A stretch of 39,364 nucleotides of DNA from NCBI GenBank assembly GCA_028873845.1, contig JAPPNO010000114.1:1-39364 (forward strand), written 5' to 3'. The DNA comes from Gemmatimonadota bacterium (GTDB lineage Bacteria; Gemmatimonadota; Gemmatimonadetes; Longimicrobiales; Gaopeijiaceae). Shown one piece after another: positions 10,533 to 18,877 of this stretch. The number at the start of each line of letters is the position of its first letter. Positions within the stretch are counted from its first letter, which is position 1. Under the pieces are notes generated by a model. The model was not told where the DNA came from. It made no database searches and worked only from the letters and a program-made list of their open reading frames with translations. The position numbers were made by a program, and so were the translations under genes.

Positions 10533-11708
10533 ATGGAGGCCGATCGACTGGATCCGGAGACGAAGCGCCGGCTGCTCGCGCGGCCGGTCGAGCACATCGA
10601 CGTGACCGCATTCGACGGGCGGGCCGTGGTGGATTCCTACCGCAACTCGGCCTTCCAGGCGCGCAACCTGGCCGAGGCCGCCGACATCTTCGCCGAGATG
10701 GTCGAGGAGCCCGGCGGCGCGGTGATGCTGACGCTGGCGGGGTCGCTGGTGTCGGCGGGGCTCAAGGAGGCGCTGCTGGCGCTGGTGGAGTGCGACATGG
10801 TCGACGTGATCGTGGCGACGGGGGCGATCGTGGTCGACCAGGACTTCTTCGAGGCGCTGGGGTTTCGCCACTACATGGCCCCGGGATCGCCCGAGGCGCC
10901 GGTGGTGGGGGATGAGGAGCTGAATCGCCTCGAGATCGACCGAATCTACGACACGTACGTGGACGAGGCGGAGCTGAGGGTGTGCGACGAGACGGTGGCC
11001 GGAGTGCTGGACGGGATGGTTGGGGGTGGGGACGGGGGGTGGGGAGGTGGTGGTGGGGTGGGGGCGGAGAGGGCGTGGTCGAGCCGCGAGGTGGTGCGCG
11101 AGATGGGCGCGTATCTGGAGCGCCATCACGGCGACGCGCGGTCGATCGTGCTCGAGGCGTACCGTCGCGAGGTGCCGGTGTTCGTGCCGGCACTGAGCGA
11201 TTCCTCGGCGGGATTCGGTGTGGTGTCGCACCGGGTCAGGGCGCTGGCGAAGGGGCTGCCGCATGTGGCCTTCGATTCGGGGAAGGACTTCCACGAGCTG
11301 GCGATGATCAAGCTGGCGGCGGCCGAGACGGGGCTGCTGATGGTGGGTGGGGGGGTGCCGAAGAACTTCGCGCAGGACGCGGTGGTGGCGGCGCGGATGC
11401 TGGCGGAGGGGGAGGACGAGTCGGACGGGCACGTCCCCATGCACAAGTACGCCGTCCAGCTCACGGTGGCGGACGTACGCGACGGTGGCCTCTCGGGCTC
11501 GACCCTGCGGGAGGCCGCGAGCTGGGGCAAGGTGGCGACGGCGCGCGAACGCATGGTGTACGGAGAGGCCACCCTGACCCTGCCGCTGCTGGTCAGCGAC
11601 GCCTACCACCGGGGGATCTGGCGCGGGCGGGCAGCCCGGCGGCTCGGGGCGCTCTTCGCGGCGGAATCGGCGCACGAGTGCATGACCACCCGGACCAACC
11701 CCGCGTGA
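10533..11708 (+). CDS. Deoxyhypusine synthase-like (homospermidine synthase-like) protein
   Basis: A 391-aa member of the NAD-dependent deoxyhypusine synthase superfamily, which transfers the aminobutyl group of spermidine. Seen: TLAGSLVSAGLKEAL (67-81), DVIVATGAI (91-99), VPVFVPALSDSSAGFG (214-229), and SGSTLREAASWGKV with K333 matching the catalytic Lys of eukaryotic DHS (SWGK). Bacteria lack eIF5A, and bacterial homologues are associated with polyamine synthesis such as homospermidine, so protein modification is unlikely; the true substrate is unknown. A Gly-rich insert (residues about 164-177) sits in a variable loop. It starts 8 nt after the SusD-like gene and overlaps the AddB-like start (GTGA). 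Confidence 0.8.
   Translation: MEADRLDPETKRRLLARPVEHIDVTAFDGRAVVDSYRNSAFQARNLAEAADIFAEMVEEPGGAVMLTLAGSLVSAGLKEALLALVECDMVDVIVATGAIVVDQDFFEALGFRHYMAPGSPEAPVVGDEELNRLEIDRIYDTYVDEAELRVCDETVAGVLDGMVGGGDGGWGGGGGVGAERAWSSREVVREMGAYLERHHGDARSIVLEAYRREVPVFVPALSDSSAGFGVVSHRVRALAKGLPHVAFDSGKDFHELAMIKLAAAETGLLMVGGGVPKNFAQDAVVAARMLAEGEDESDGHVPMHKYAVQLTVADVRDGGLSGSTLREAASWGKVATARERMVYGEATLTLPLLVSDAYHRGIWRGRAARRLGALFAAESAHECMTTRTNPA
11013..11072 (+). repeat. G-rich tract encoding a Gly loop
   Basis: Within the DHS-like gene, 11022-11066 is almost pure G on the plus strand, with many runs of four to six G broken by single T, A or C. It is read in frame as GGGDGGWGGGGGVG. It has G-quadruplex potential on the coding strand and looks like local slippage expansion in a tolerant loop. 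Confidence 0.7.
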
Positions 11709-14700
11709 GCCAGCTCTACCTCGACTTCGACGGCGACCGGACCGCCCCCACCCCACCCCCCACCCCCGACCCCGGCGCCCCCTCCATCCTCGTCCAGGAA
11801 CTCGAACGCATCGCCCGGGACGGCGGCCGTGCCCGCAAGATCCTCGTCGCCCGCACGCGCGGCGAGGGCAAGGAGCTGCTCCGGCAGACAGTGGTGCGCG
11901 GCACCTCCTGGGTCGGCTTCGAGGTCAACACCCTGCGACCCCTCGCAACGGAAATCGTTGCGCGCTCGGACGCCTTCAGCGGCCGCACCGTGATCGATGC
12001 CTTCGACGAACACGCGCTGGTGGAGCGGGCCATCGACGACGCGCTTCGCTCCGGCCGCGGCTTCCGCTTCCCCGGCCTGGCCGAGAAGATCGGATTCCGC
12101 GACGCCGTGCGTCATTCGGTGGCCGCGCTGCGGCTGGGAGGCGTCCGGGCCGGCTCGCTCTCCGGCAGCTCCGCCCGCCCGTCCTCCGGCAGACAGGCGC
12201 TCGTCACCGCCGTCCTGGGCCGCTATGAGGACCTCCTCGACGCCGACAACCTCGCCGACAACGCCCACGTCCTCGCGACCGCCATCGAGGTCCTGCGGGA
12301 CGACACCGCCCCCCCGCCGCTGCGCGCCCCCACCTTCCTCCTCCCCGGCCTCCCCGACCGCGGTCTCGCGGGACGTTTCGCACGCGCGCTCCAGCGCCGC
12401 GGCGCCACCCTCCTCAGGACCGACCCCGTCGAGGGTCTCCCCGTCCCGCAGGGAATCCTCTGGGATGTCGCCCCGCCCGTCGCCCCGGGGAGCTTCCTGC
12501 ACGCAATCGAACGCCATGAGGGCCCGTGCCCGCGCATCGAACTCTTCGCGGCCGGGTCCATCTGCGACGAACTCCGCGGCGTCCTGCGCCGCGTGGCCGA
12601 CCTCGGCGCCCACTGGGACGAGGTGGAGATCATCGCCACCGATCCCGCGGCCTACGGTTCCGCGCTCCACGCCCTGGCGGACCCGCTCGAAATCCCCGTC
12701 ACCTTCGCCGTGGGCCTCCCCGTCGAGCGCACGCGTCCCGGCCGCGTGGCGGCCGCCTACTTCCAGTGGATCGAGAACGAATTCCAGGAGTCGCGCCTGC
12801 GCGCCCTCGTCGAGGCGGGCGACGTGACACCGCCCCGTCCACGGCACCGCATCCCCGGTCCCCGTCTGGCCCGGTCGCTGCGGCGGCTGCGCATCGGGTG
12901 GGGCCGGGAGCGCCACACCGCCCGGATCGAGGGGGCGCTCAGGAACGTGGAGAAGATGAGACCCCGCCGGTTCCAGACCGAAGACCGGCTCGAGCGCCGC
13001 AAGGAGCGCGCCCGCGAGACCCTCCTCGCGCTGCGCGCCCTGATCGCCCCCGTCCTGGCCGCCACGCCCGACGTCACCGGCACCGCATCCCCCGCGCAGG
13101 TCGCCACCGGTGTCAAGAGCCTGCTCGCCCGGACCACCCCGGGCACCGACACCGACGACACCGCCCGGGACCGCCTCGTCCGCCAGCTCGACCGCATCGA
13201 GGCCACCCTCGACCGCCCCACCGACTACCCCTCCGCCGCCGCCATCGTCAAGTCCTTCCTCCAGATCCGCATCCCCGCCCCGCGCGCCGAGGGCCTGGCC
13301 CCCTGGAGTTCGGCGGCCGGCCACCTCTACCTGACCGACCTCGCCCACGGCGGCGCCACGGGACGCCCCTACACCTTCATCGTAGGCATGGACTCGGCGC
13401 GCTTCCCCGGCTCCACCCAGGAGGATCCGCTCCTACTCGACCGCGAGCGCTGGAGCCTCGGCCGCGGCGAACTCCCCCTCGCGCGGGACCGCACCGCCGA
13501 GACGCGCTTCAACTTCGCCCAGCTCGTGGCGCGCCTGCGCGGCACTCTTTTCCTCAGCTACTGCCGCTGGGACCCCGGCGAGTCCCGGGAACTCTCTCCG
13601 GCCCCCGAGCTCCTTCAGGCACTGCGGCTCCGGCAGGGAGACCGCTCCCTCAACTTCGAGCACCTCGAACGCCACCTGGGCCCGAGCGAATCCCGCCTGC
13701 CGCGCCACGAGCCGCGCACCGACCTCGACGAGGGGGACGTCTGGCTCCGGGCACTGGCCACCTCGGACGGCAGGCTGCGGGACGGGCTGGAAGCCGTGGG
13801 CCGCGAATACCCCCGGCTGGGCCTCGGCCTGGCTGCGGCGAAGGCGCTCCGCCGCGACGAAGCCACGGTCCACACCGGCTTCCTCGGCACCCCCTCGCCC
13901 CCGCTCTCCTACCAGGACCTCTTCGCCCACGCCTTCTCGGCGAGCCGTCTCTCCGACCTGGGCGCCTGCCCGAGACGCTTCCTCCTCAAGCACGTCCTGA
14001 AGGCGTACCCCCCCGACGACCCCGAGTTCGACCCGCACCGCTGGCTGAACCCCCTCGAACGCGGCAGCCTGCTACACAAGGTCTACGAAGAGACGCTCCG
14101 GCTGGCGCGCGAGCGCGGCATCGACCCCGAAACCGACGAATTCCTCGCCCTGGCCCTGTCCGTGGTCGACCGCGAGGGCGCCGAGATGCTCTGGCGGGTC
14201 CCCACGCCCAGCCGCGCGCTCCAGGAGTGGGAGATGGCTGCGCTGCGCGACGACGCCCGCTCCTTCGTCGAAATGATCCGGGGCGACCCGCCGCCATGGA
14301 TCGAGCTGGAGATGCCCTTCGGGATGGGCGACGATCCGACCACGATCGACGCGGCGGGGCGGCCCGTGGGGGTGCGCGGTTTCATCGACCGGCTGGACGA
14401 CCACGGGACCGAACTGCGCGTCGTCGACTACAAGACCGGGACGGACTTCGCGTTCGGAAGCAGGTCGGGCGTCTACGACGGCGGCCGGCGCCTGCAGCAC
14501 GTCATCTACACGCTGGCGGCGAGCGCGCTGACGGGCCGGCCGGCCACGCGAATGGAGTATCACTTCCCCACCCGGCGCGGCGAGAACCGGGTGCGCGCCT
14601 TCGAGACGGCCGGTCTGGCGCACGGCGGCGCCCTGGTCGCGGTCCTCCTCGACAGCATGACGGCCGGAAGGTTTCCCGCAACCGACACCCCCGACAAGGA

Positions 14701-14869
14701 CTGCCGCTTCTGCGACTTCACCGAGGTCTGCGGCGTCCGCACCGACAAGTGGGGCCGGAACGCGTCGTGCCGTCACGCCGAATGGACCGCCCGCAACCTT
14801 GGCGTGCTCCCCGAACTCGATTCGCTCAAGCGTGTGCGCAACTGGGAAGACGAGGAGCCGGTGTTTTGA
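11705..14869 (+). CDS. addB: AddB-like PD-(D/E)XK nuclease with Fe-S cluster motif
   Basis: A 1054-aa partner of the AddA-like protein in double-strand-break end processing. The C-terminal RecB-type nuclease has IDR (D895) and VVDYKTG (D908, K910). Four Cys, C755 (GACPRR) and C1000/C1003/C1009 (CRFCDFTEVC), fit the AddB/Cas4 [4Fe-4S] pattern. The N-terminus KILVARTRGEGKELL (45-59) occupies the Walker A position but only G55-K56 remain of GxxxxGK(S/T), so ATP binding is probably lost. The middle has helicase-like segments with LYLTDLAHGGATG and FIVGMDSARFPGSTQEDPLL. The GTG at 11705 overlaps the previous stop; the 3' end overlaps addA. RexB or a more distant AddB-family protein is the alternative name. 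Confidence 0.85.
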   Translation: MSQLYLDFDGDRTAPTPPPTPDPGAPSILVQELERIARDGGRARKILVARTRGEGKELLRQTVVRGTSWVGFEVNTLRPLATEIVARSDAFSGRTVIDAFDEHALVERAIDDALRSGRGFRFPGLAEKIGFRDAVRHSVAALRLGGVRAGSLSGSSARPSSGRQALVTAVLGRYEDLLDADNLADNAHVLATAIEVLRDDTAPPPLRAPTFLLPGLPDRGLAGRFARALQRRGATLLRTDPVEGLPVPQGILWDVAPPVAPGSFLHAIERHEGPCPRIELFAAGSICDELRGVLRRVADLGAHWDEVEIIATDPAAYGSALHALADPLEIPVTFAVGLPVERTRPGRVAAAYFQWIENEFQESRLRALVEAGDVTPPRPRHRIPGPRLARSLRRLRIGWGRERHTARIEGALRNVEKMRPRRFQTEDRLERRKERARETLLALRALIAPVLAATPDVTGTASPAQVATGVKSLLARTTPGTDTDDTARDRLVRQLDRIEATLDRPTDYPSAAAIVKSFLQIRIPAPRAEGLAPWSSAAGHLYLTDLAHGGATGRPYTFIVGMDSARFPGSTQEDPLLLDRERWSLGRGELPLARDRTAETRFNFAQLVARLRGTLFLSYCRWDPGESRELSPAPELLQALRLRQGDRSLNFEHLERHLGPSESRLPRHEPRTDLDEGDVWLRALATSDGRLRDGLEAVGREYPRLGLGLAAAKALRRDEATVHTGFLGTPSPPLSYQDLFAHAFSASRLSDLGACPRRFLLKHVLKAYPPDDPEFDPHRWLNPLERGSLLHKVYEETLRLARERGIDPETDEFLALALSVVDREGAEMLWRVPTPSRALQEWEMAALRDDARSFVEMIRGDPPPWIELEMPFGMGDDPTTIDAAGRPVGVRGFIDRLDDHGTELRVVDYKTGTDFAFGSRSGVYDGGRRLQHVIYTLAASALTGRPATRMEYHFPTRRGENRVRAFETAGLAHGGALVAVLLDSMTAGRFPATDTPDKDCRFCDFTEVCGVRTDKWGRNASCRHAEWTARNLGVLPELDSLKRVRNWEDEEPVF

Positions 14870-17800
14870 AAAGGGCACGGGAACTTTCGCCACCAGCACC
14901 GCCCCCGCCGCCCCGGCGCGAACCCCCGGACCAGGCCGCGCGCCACCGTATCGTGGAGGACCTCGAGCGCAACCTGCTCGTCGAGGCGGGGGCCGGATCG
15001 GGCAAGACCACCTCCCTGGTCGACCGCATGGTCGCGCTTGTGCGGAGCCGCGCCTGCACCGTCGACCGGATCGCGGCGGTCACCTTCACCCGCAAGGCGG
15101 CCGCGGAGTTGCGCCAGAAGTTCCAGGTGAGACTCGAGGAAGTCGCTGCGCCCCTCGCGCCCGATGACCCCGGCCACGAGGTCCTGCAGCAGGCCATCCG
15201 CGACATCGATCTCGCCTTCCTCGGGACCATCCACGCGTTTTGCGCCAGGCTGCTGCGGGAGCGGCCGCTGGAGGCCGGGCTCGATCCGGGATTCCACGAG
15301 GTGCAGGAGTCGGAGGCGGAGCGCATGGAGCGCCGCTTCTGGGTCGAGTTCCTCGAACGCTTGGCCACCGACGGCGATCCCCGGCTGGGAGAGCTGGAAC
15401 AGCTGGGCATCCAGCCCGACCGGCTCGAGGACGCCTTCCGCATGCTGGTCGAGAACCCGGATGTGGACTTCGGCTTCGAGCCGGTGGATCCCCCGGATCC
15501 GGAGGAGTTGAAGGCTGTGCGCGGCCGCTTCGAGGAGTTGCTGGACCGGGCCGAACGGCTCATGCGCGGCCGCAGGCCGGCGGACGGGTGGGACTCCTTC
15601 GGCCGCCGGGTCCGCACGCTCCTCTACTGGCGTCGCTCACTGGACTGGTCGGACCAGTCGGCATTCTTCGACGCGCTGGCCAGGGTCCACCTCAAGAAGG
15701 GCGGGCTGATTCAGAAGCGGTGGGCCGACTCCGCCCGGGGAAAGGCCGCGGCCAAGCATCTGTTCGCGAACTTCGTCGCGTTCGCCAGGGCGGATGGTGC
15801 AGCGGACAGGGTGTTGCGCGAGTGGTGGGCCTACCGGTATCCCGTCGCCATCGGGGTGGCCCGGGACGCCGCCGCCGCCTTCGCCCGGCAGCGCAAGGAC
15901 CGGGGCGAGACCAACTTCCAGGACCTGCTGGTCCACACGGCCGCGCTGCTCCGCGACGACCCGCCGGCACGCCGCGACCTGGGCAGGCGCTACCAGCGAG
16001 TCCTCGTCGACGAGTTCCAGGATACCGATCCCCTCCAGGCCGAAGTCCTGCTGCTCCTCGCCAGCGACCCGGAGACCGGCAACGACTGGCGCACGGTGAC
16101 GCCGCGCCCCGGCGCGCTGTTCGTGGTCGGCGACCCGAAGCAGAGCATCTACCGATTCCGGCGCGCGGACATCGCGCTGTACGAGGTGGTCAGGAAGCGC
16201 TTCGAGTACTTCGGCGACGTCCTGCTCCTCGAGGCGAACTTTCGCTCTCTGCCCGCCATCGAGACGCTGGTGAAGGGTGTGTTCGACCACGAGGACCGGT
16301 TCGGGAGCGAGGATACCGACCGCCAGGCGAAGTTCGCACCGCTCCTGACGCAGCGCGGCGAGGGACCGGGGGTGCTCGCGGCCTACACGGTCGCAGGCGG
16401 CAGGCAGGACGAGGTGGCCGGGGACGAGGCCGCGCGCATCGCGACCGAGATCGCCCGCCGGGTCGAGGCCGGGGAGCGCGAACCCGCCGACTTCATGATC
16501 CTGACGCGCACCCGCAAGTACCTTCCCGTCTACGCGCACGCCCTCGAGGACCGCAACCTGCCCGTTGAGGTGTCCGGCGCGGGGGTGGGCTTCGAGGAAG
16601 AGCTGGCGGCGCTCCTGCTGCTCTTCCGCTGCCTGGAGGATCCCGCGCACCAGACGCGCGTGCTCGGGGTGCTGGCGGGTCCGCTCTTCGGGATCACGCT
16701 GGACCGGCTGGTGGCGTACCGGGATGGAGGCGGCCGCTTCGCGGTCAACGCTCCCGCCGAGGGCGACGACGAGGTGGCCGAAGCGATCAACCTCCTGCAC
16801 GGGTGGTGGAAGCGGGCGCGGCGCGATCCCGCGGACGTGACGGCCGAGCGCCTGGTGGGTGAGATCGGCCTTTTCCCGCTGGCGGCCGCGGGGAAGCTGG
16901 GGGGACTCCGCGCCGGGGCGCTCGCGTATCTCCTCGACGCGGTGCGCGCCCGTGCCATGGAGGGCGACTCCTCGATCGCGGGGGCGGTGGACGCGGTCAC
17001 CACCGCGCTGGAGTGGGAGGACGCGGAAGCGCCGCTGGTGCCGGGACGCGGCAATGGCGTCCAGGTGATGAACCTCCACCGCGCGAAGGGGCTGGAGGCG
17101 AAGGTGGTCTTCCTGGCGGCGCCCTTCGGGGAGAGCCGCCGGCCGCCCCGGATGCGGGTGGCCCGCGACGAGGACGGGTTGGCGCAGGGAACGATTCCGC
17201 TGACGGTCACGCGCGGTTTCACGACCGAGATCATCGCGCAGCCGGGGAGCTGGGAGGAGGACAAGGCGGTGGAGAGTGAATTCGAGGAGGCCGAGAAGGT
17301 GCGGCTGCTGTACGTGGCGGCCACGCGGGCCCGGGACGAGTTGTGGATCGGGCGGGGGGCGGGGTTGGGGAAGCGGAACAAGTCGCCGTGGGCGGTGCTG
17401 GAAGGGTGGGTGACGGGCGCGGCTGCGGAGGATGGGGGCGGCATGGCCGGGGTGGTGGAGCTGCCGCGCGAGGATCCCCCCGCGCCGGATGTGCTGGATG
17501 CCGGGACGGACATGTCGGTTGCGATTGCGGAGATGGCGGCCGCGGCCGAGCGTACGCGCGAGCCGACCTACCGTTTGGATACGGTTACGGGGCGGGTGAA
17601 GGGTGCGGGGGGGGTGGTGCCGGTGCGGCCCGACCCGCCGATCCGGGTGGAGGATTTCACCCAACCCCTCCTCGACCCGGCCAGCGGCGGCTTCGAGTGG
17701 GGCAGCGTCGTCCACGCGGTCCTCGCGGCCGCGGGTGAGGGCATGCGCGGCGAACCCCTCGCGCAGCTCGCCCGCGACCTCCTGATCGAGCTCGAGCGCC

Positions 17801-18183
17801 CCGTCGACAGCACGGGCGCGCCCACCGAGCTGCAAGCCCTTCTCGCGCTTGTCGATGCGGTGCGCGGCTCGGCCGTCTGGCGCCGCGCCATGGAGAGCGG
17901 GGAGCGCTACACGGAGGTCCCCTTCGCGGTGAACCTGGGGGGGAACGAGGGGGCGCCGGAGGTGCTGGAGGGCGTCATCGACCTGGTCTTCCGCGAGGAC
18001 GGCCACTGGGTCCTCGCGGACTACAAGACGGACAGCGGCGAGGACCCCGAGTTCGAGGAGCGGGTGGGGCGGTACCGTGCCCAGGTGGACCTGTATGGTG
18101 ACTGCTGGGAAAGGTTGACGGGTGAGGTGGTGGGGGAGCGGGTGCTGGTGTTCACGGCGCAGGGGAGGGTGGAAGGGTGGTGA
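14866..18183 (+). CDS. addA: AddA-like UvrD-family helicase-nuclease
   Basis: A 1105-aa SF1 helicase-nuclease expected to unwind and trim DNA ends with the AddB-like protein. Seen: Walker A GAGSGKT (42-48), motif Ia VTFTRKAAAEL (72-82), GTIHAFCARLLRERP, motif II DEFQDTDPLQ (from D382), motif III VVGDPKQSIYRFRRAD, motif IV EANFRSLPAIE, motif V NLHRAKGLEAKVVF, motif VI LYVAATRARDEL with R821/R823. The C-terminal nuclease has H950 (GSVVHAVL), D1039 (GVIDLVF) and D1052/K1054 (ADYKTD), all key residues intact. The TTG at 14866 overlaps the addB stop as TTGA and has GAGGAG (14852-14857) upstream; no ATG or GTG is available there. N-terminal residues 9-21 are Pro-rich. Confidence 0.93.
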   Translation: MKRARELSPPAPPPPPRREPPDQAARHRIVEDLERNLLVEAGAGSGKTTSLVDRMVALVRSRACTVDRIAAVTFTRKAAAELRQKFQVRLEEVAAPLAPDDPGHEVLQQAIRDIDLAFLGTIHAFCARLLRERPLEAGLDPGFHEVQESEAERMERRFWVEFLERLATDGDPRLGELEQLGIQPDRLEDAFRMLVENPDVDFGFEPVDPPDPEELKAVRGRFEELLDRAERLMRGRRPADGWDSFGRRVRTLLYWRRSLDWSDQSAFFDALARVHLKKGGLIQKRWADSARGKAAAKHLFANFVAFARADGAADRVLREWWAYRYPVAIGVARDAAAAFARQRKDRGETNFQDLLVHTAALLRDDPPARRDLGRRYQRVLVDEFQDTDPLQAEVLLLLASDPETGNDWRTVTPRPGALFVVGDPKQSIYRFRRADIALYEVVRKRFEYFGDVLLLEANFRSLPAIETLVKGVFDHEDRFGSEDTDRQAKFAPLLTQRGEGPGVLAAYTVAGGRQDEVAGDEAARIATEIARRVEAGEREPADFMILTRTRKYLPVYAHALEDRNLPVEVSGAGVGFEEELAALLLLFRCLEDPAHQTRVLGVLAGPLFGITLDRLVAYRDGGGRFAVNAPAEGDDEVAEAINLLHGWWKRARRDPADVTAERLVGEIGLFPLAAAGKLGGLRAGALAYLLDAVRARAMEGDSSIAGAVDAVTTALEWEDAEAPLVPGRGNGVQVMNLHRAKGLEAKVVFLAAPFGESRRPPRMRVARDEDGLAQGTIPLTVTRGFTTEIIAQPGSWEEDKAVESEFEEAEKVRLLYVAATRARDELWIGRGAGLGKRNKSPWAVLEGWVTGAAAEDGGGMAGVVELPREDPPAPDVLDAGTDMSVAIAEMAAAAERTREPTYRLDTVTGRVKGAGGVVPVRPDPPIRVEDFTQPLLDPASGGFEWGSVVHAVLAAAGEGMRGEPLAQLARDLLIELERPVDSTGAPTELQALLALVDAVRGSAVWRRAMESGERYTEVPFAVNLGGNEGAPEVLEGVIDLVFREDGHWVLADYKTDSGEDPEFEERVGRYRAQVDLYGDCWERLTGEVVGERVLVFTAQGRVEGW

Positions 18184-18373
18184 GGGCTCACCGCTCTTGA
18201 AGGATCTGAGGGCGTGGGGGGAGTGAACTCAATTCAACGCAGAGGATGCTCCGTGAATTTGCCAGGCGTGACAAATCGGGGGTCTCGTGGGCTCTTAGGA
18301 GTAGATGATCGTGTTCCCGGCGTTGCACGTCCGTCACCGCCAAGCGGGGCACACCAGTGAGGAGGTAGTAAGC

Positions 18374-18865
18374 ATGTCCCACGCGACAACCAGTAACCGC
18401 TTCAGCCTCAAGGTGATCGTGGCCTTCGCCCTCGTCATTTCGGCTGTCTGTTTCGCGAATCCGCTTTCCGCGCAGCCGCCCCCGGGCTCCACTGTCTGCT
18501 TCGAATGTGTGGATGGATGCGAGTCCGGCGACGGGGGGTGGGCGTGTGACTGGGCAGGGCCGGGGAGGCTGGGTGGTATCGAATGTCGGATGAATGGGGG
18601 ACCCCTCCCTGGATCCAAAGTTTGCTACTGCTATATCATGGGCGGGATCTGTGAAGGTGCCTCGGACGGGGAGGATTCGCTCCTGGCCGCACGGGAGGCT
18701 CTGGACGCGGTCGCACGGGGCAACCTGCTTCCCGCCGATGGACTTTTCTACGTTGCGACGAGAGGGGACGACTTGATGGTGCGAAGAAAGTGTGGGGGGG
18801 AGGCCATCGGTCGAATTGTGGTGGCCGAAGACGGTAGCCGATCAGTCGTTCCCGCCGTCGCATGA
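18374..18865 (+). CDS. Secreted Cys-rich protein of unknown function
   Basis: A 163-aa exported protein. The ATG at 18374 is preferred because a strong AGGAGGT lies just upstream. Residues 1-34 form a Sec signal peptide (VIVAFALVISAVCFANPLSAQ, split here as core and AQ cleavage end). The mature part has eight Cys in 52 residues (42, 45, 49, 58, 71, 84, 86, 93) spaced C-x2-C-x3-C-x8-C-x12-C-x12-C-x-C-x6-C, with many Gly and Trp, then an Ala-rich helix (LLAAREALDAVARGN), FYVATRGDDLMVRRKCGG with C140, and a short C-tail. An even set of eight suggests disulfides or metal binding. Twelve nt downstream begins a propeller-like exported protein, so the two are probably co-expressed. I recognise no family. 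Confidence 0.7.
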   Translation: MSHATTSNRFSLKVIVAFALVISAVCFANPLSAQPPPGSTVCFECVDGCESGDGGWACDWAGPGRLGGIECRMNGGPLPGSKVCYCYIMGGICEGASDGEDSLLAAREALDAVARGNLLPADGLFYVATRGDDLMVRRKCGGEAIGRIVVAEDGSRSVVPAVA

Positions 18866-18877
18866 CCCGGCCCGACC

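Noticed and set aside
11013-11072. Possible frameshift in the DHS-like gene at the G-rich tract
   Set aside because: The reading frame is intact on both sides, conserved DHS motifs continue in the same frame after the tract, and the Gly run falls in a variable loop.
18184-18373. Third copy of the dispersed repeat (GCTCACCGCT and CAACGCAGAG similarities)
   Set aside because: Only 9-11-nt matches, not collinear with the element. The gap otherwise holds no gene except the strong SD for the Cys-rich protein.
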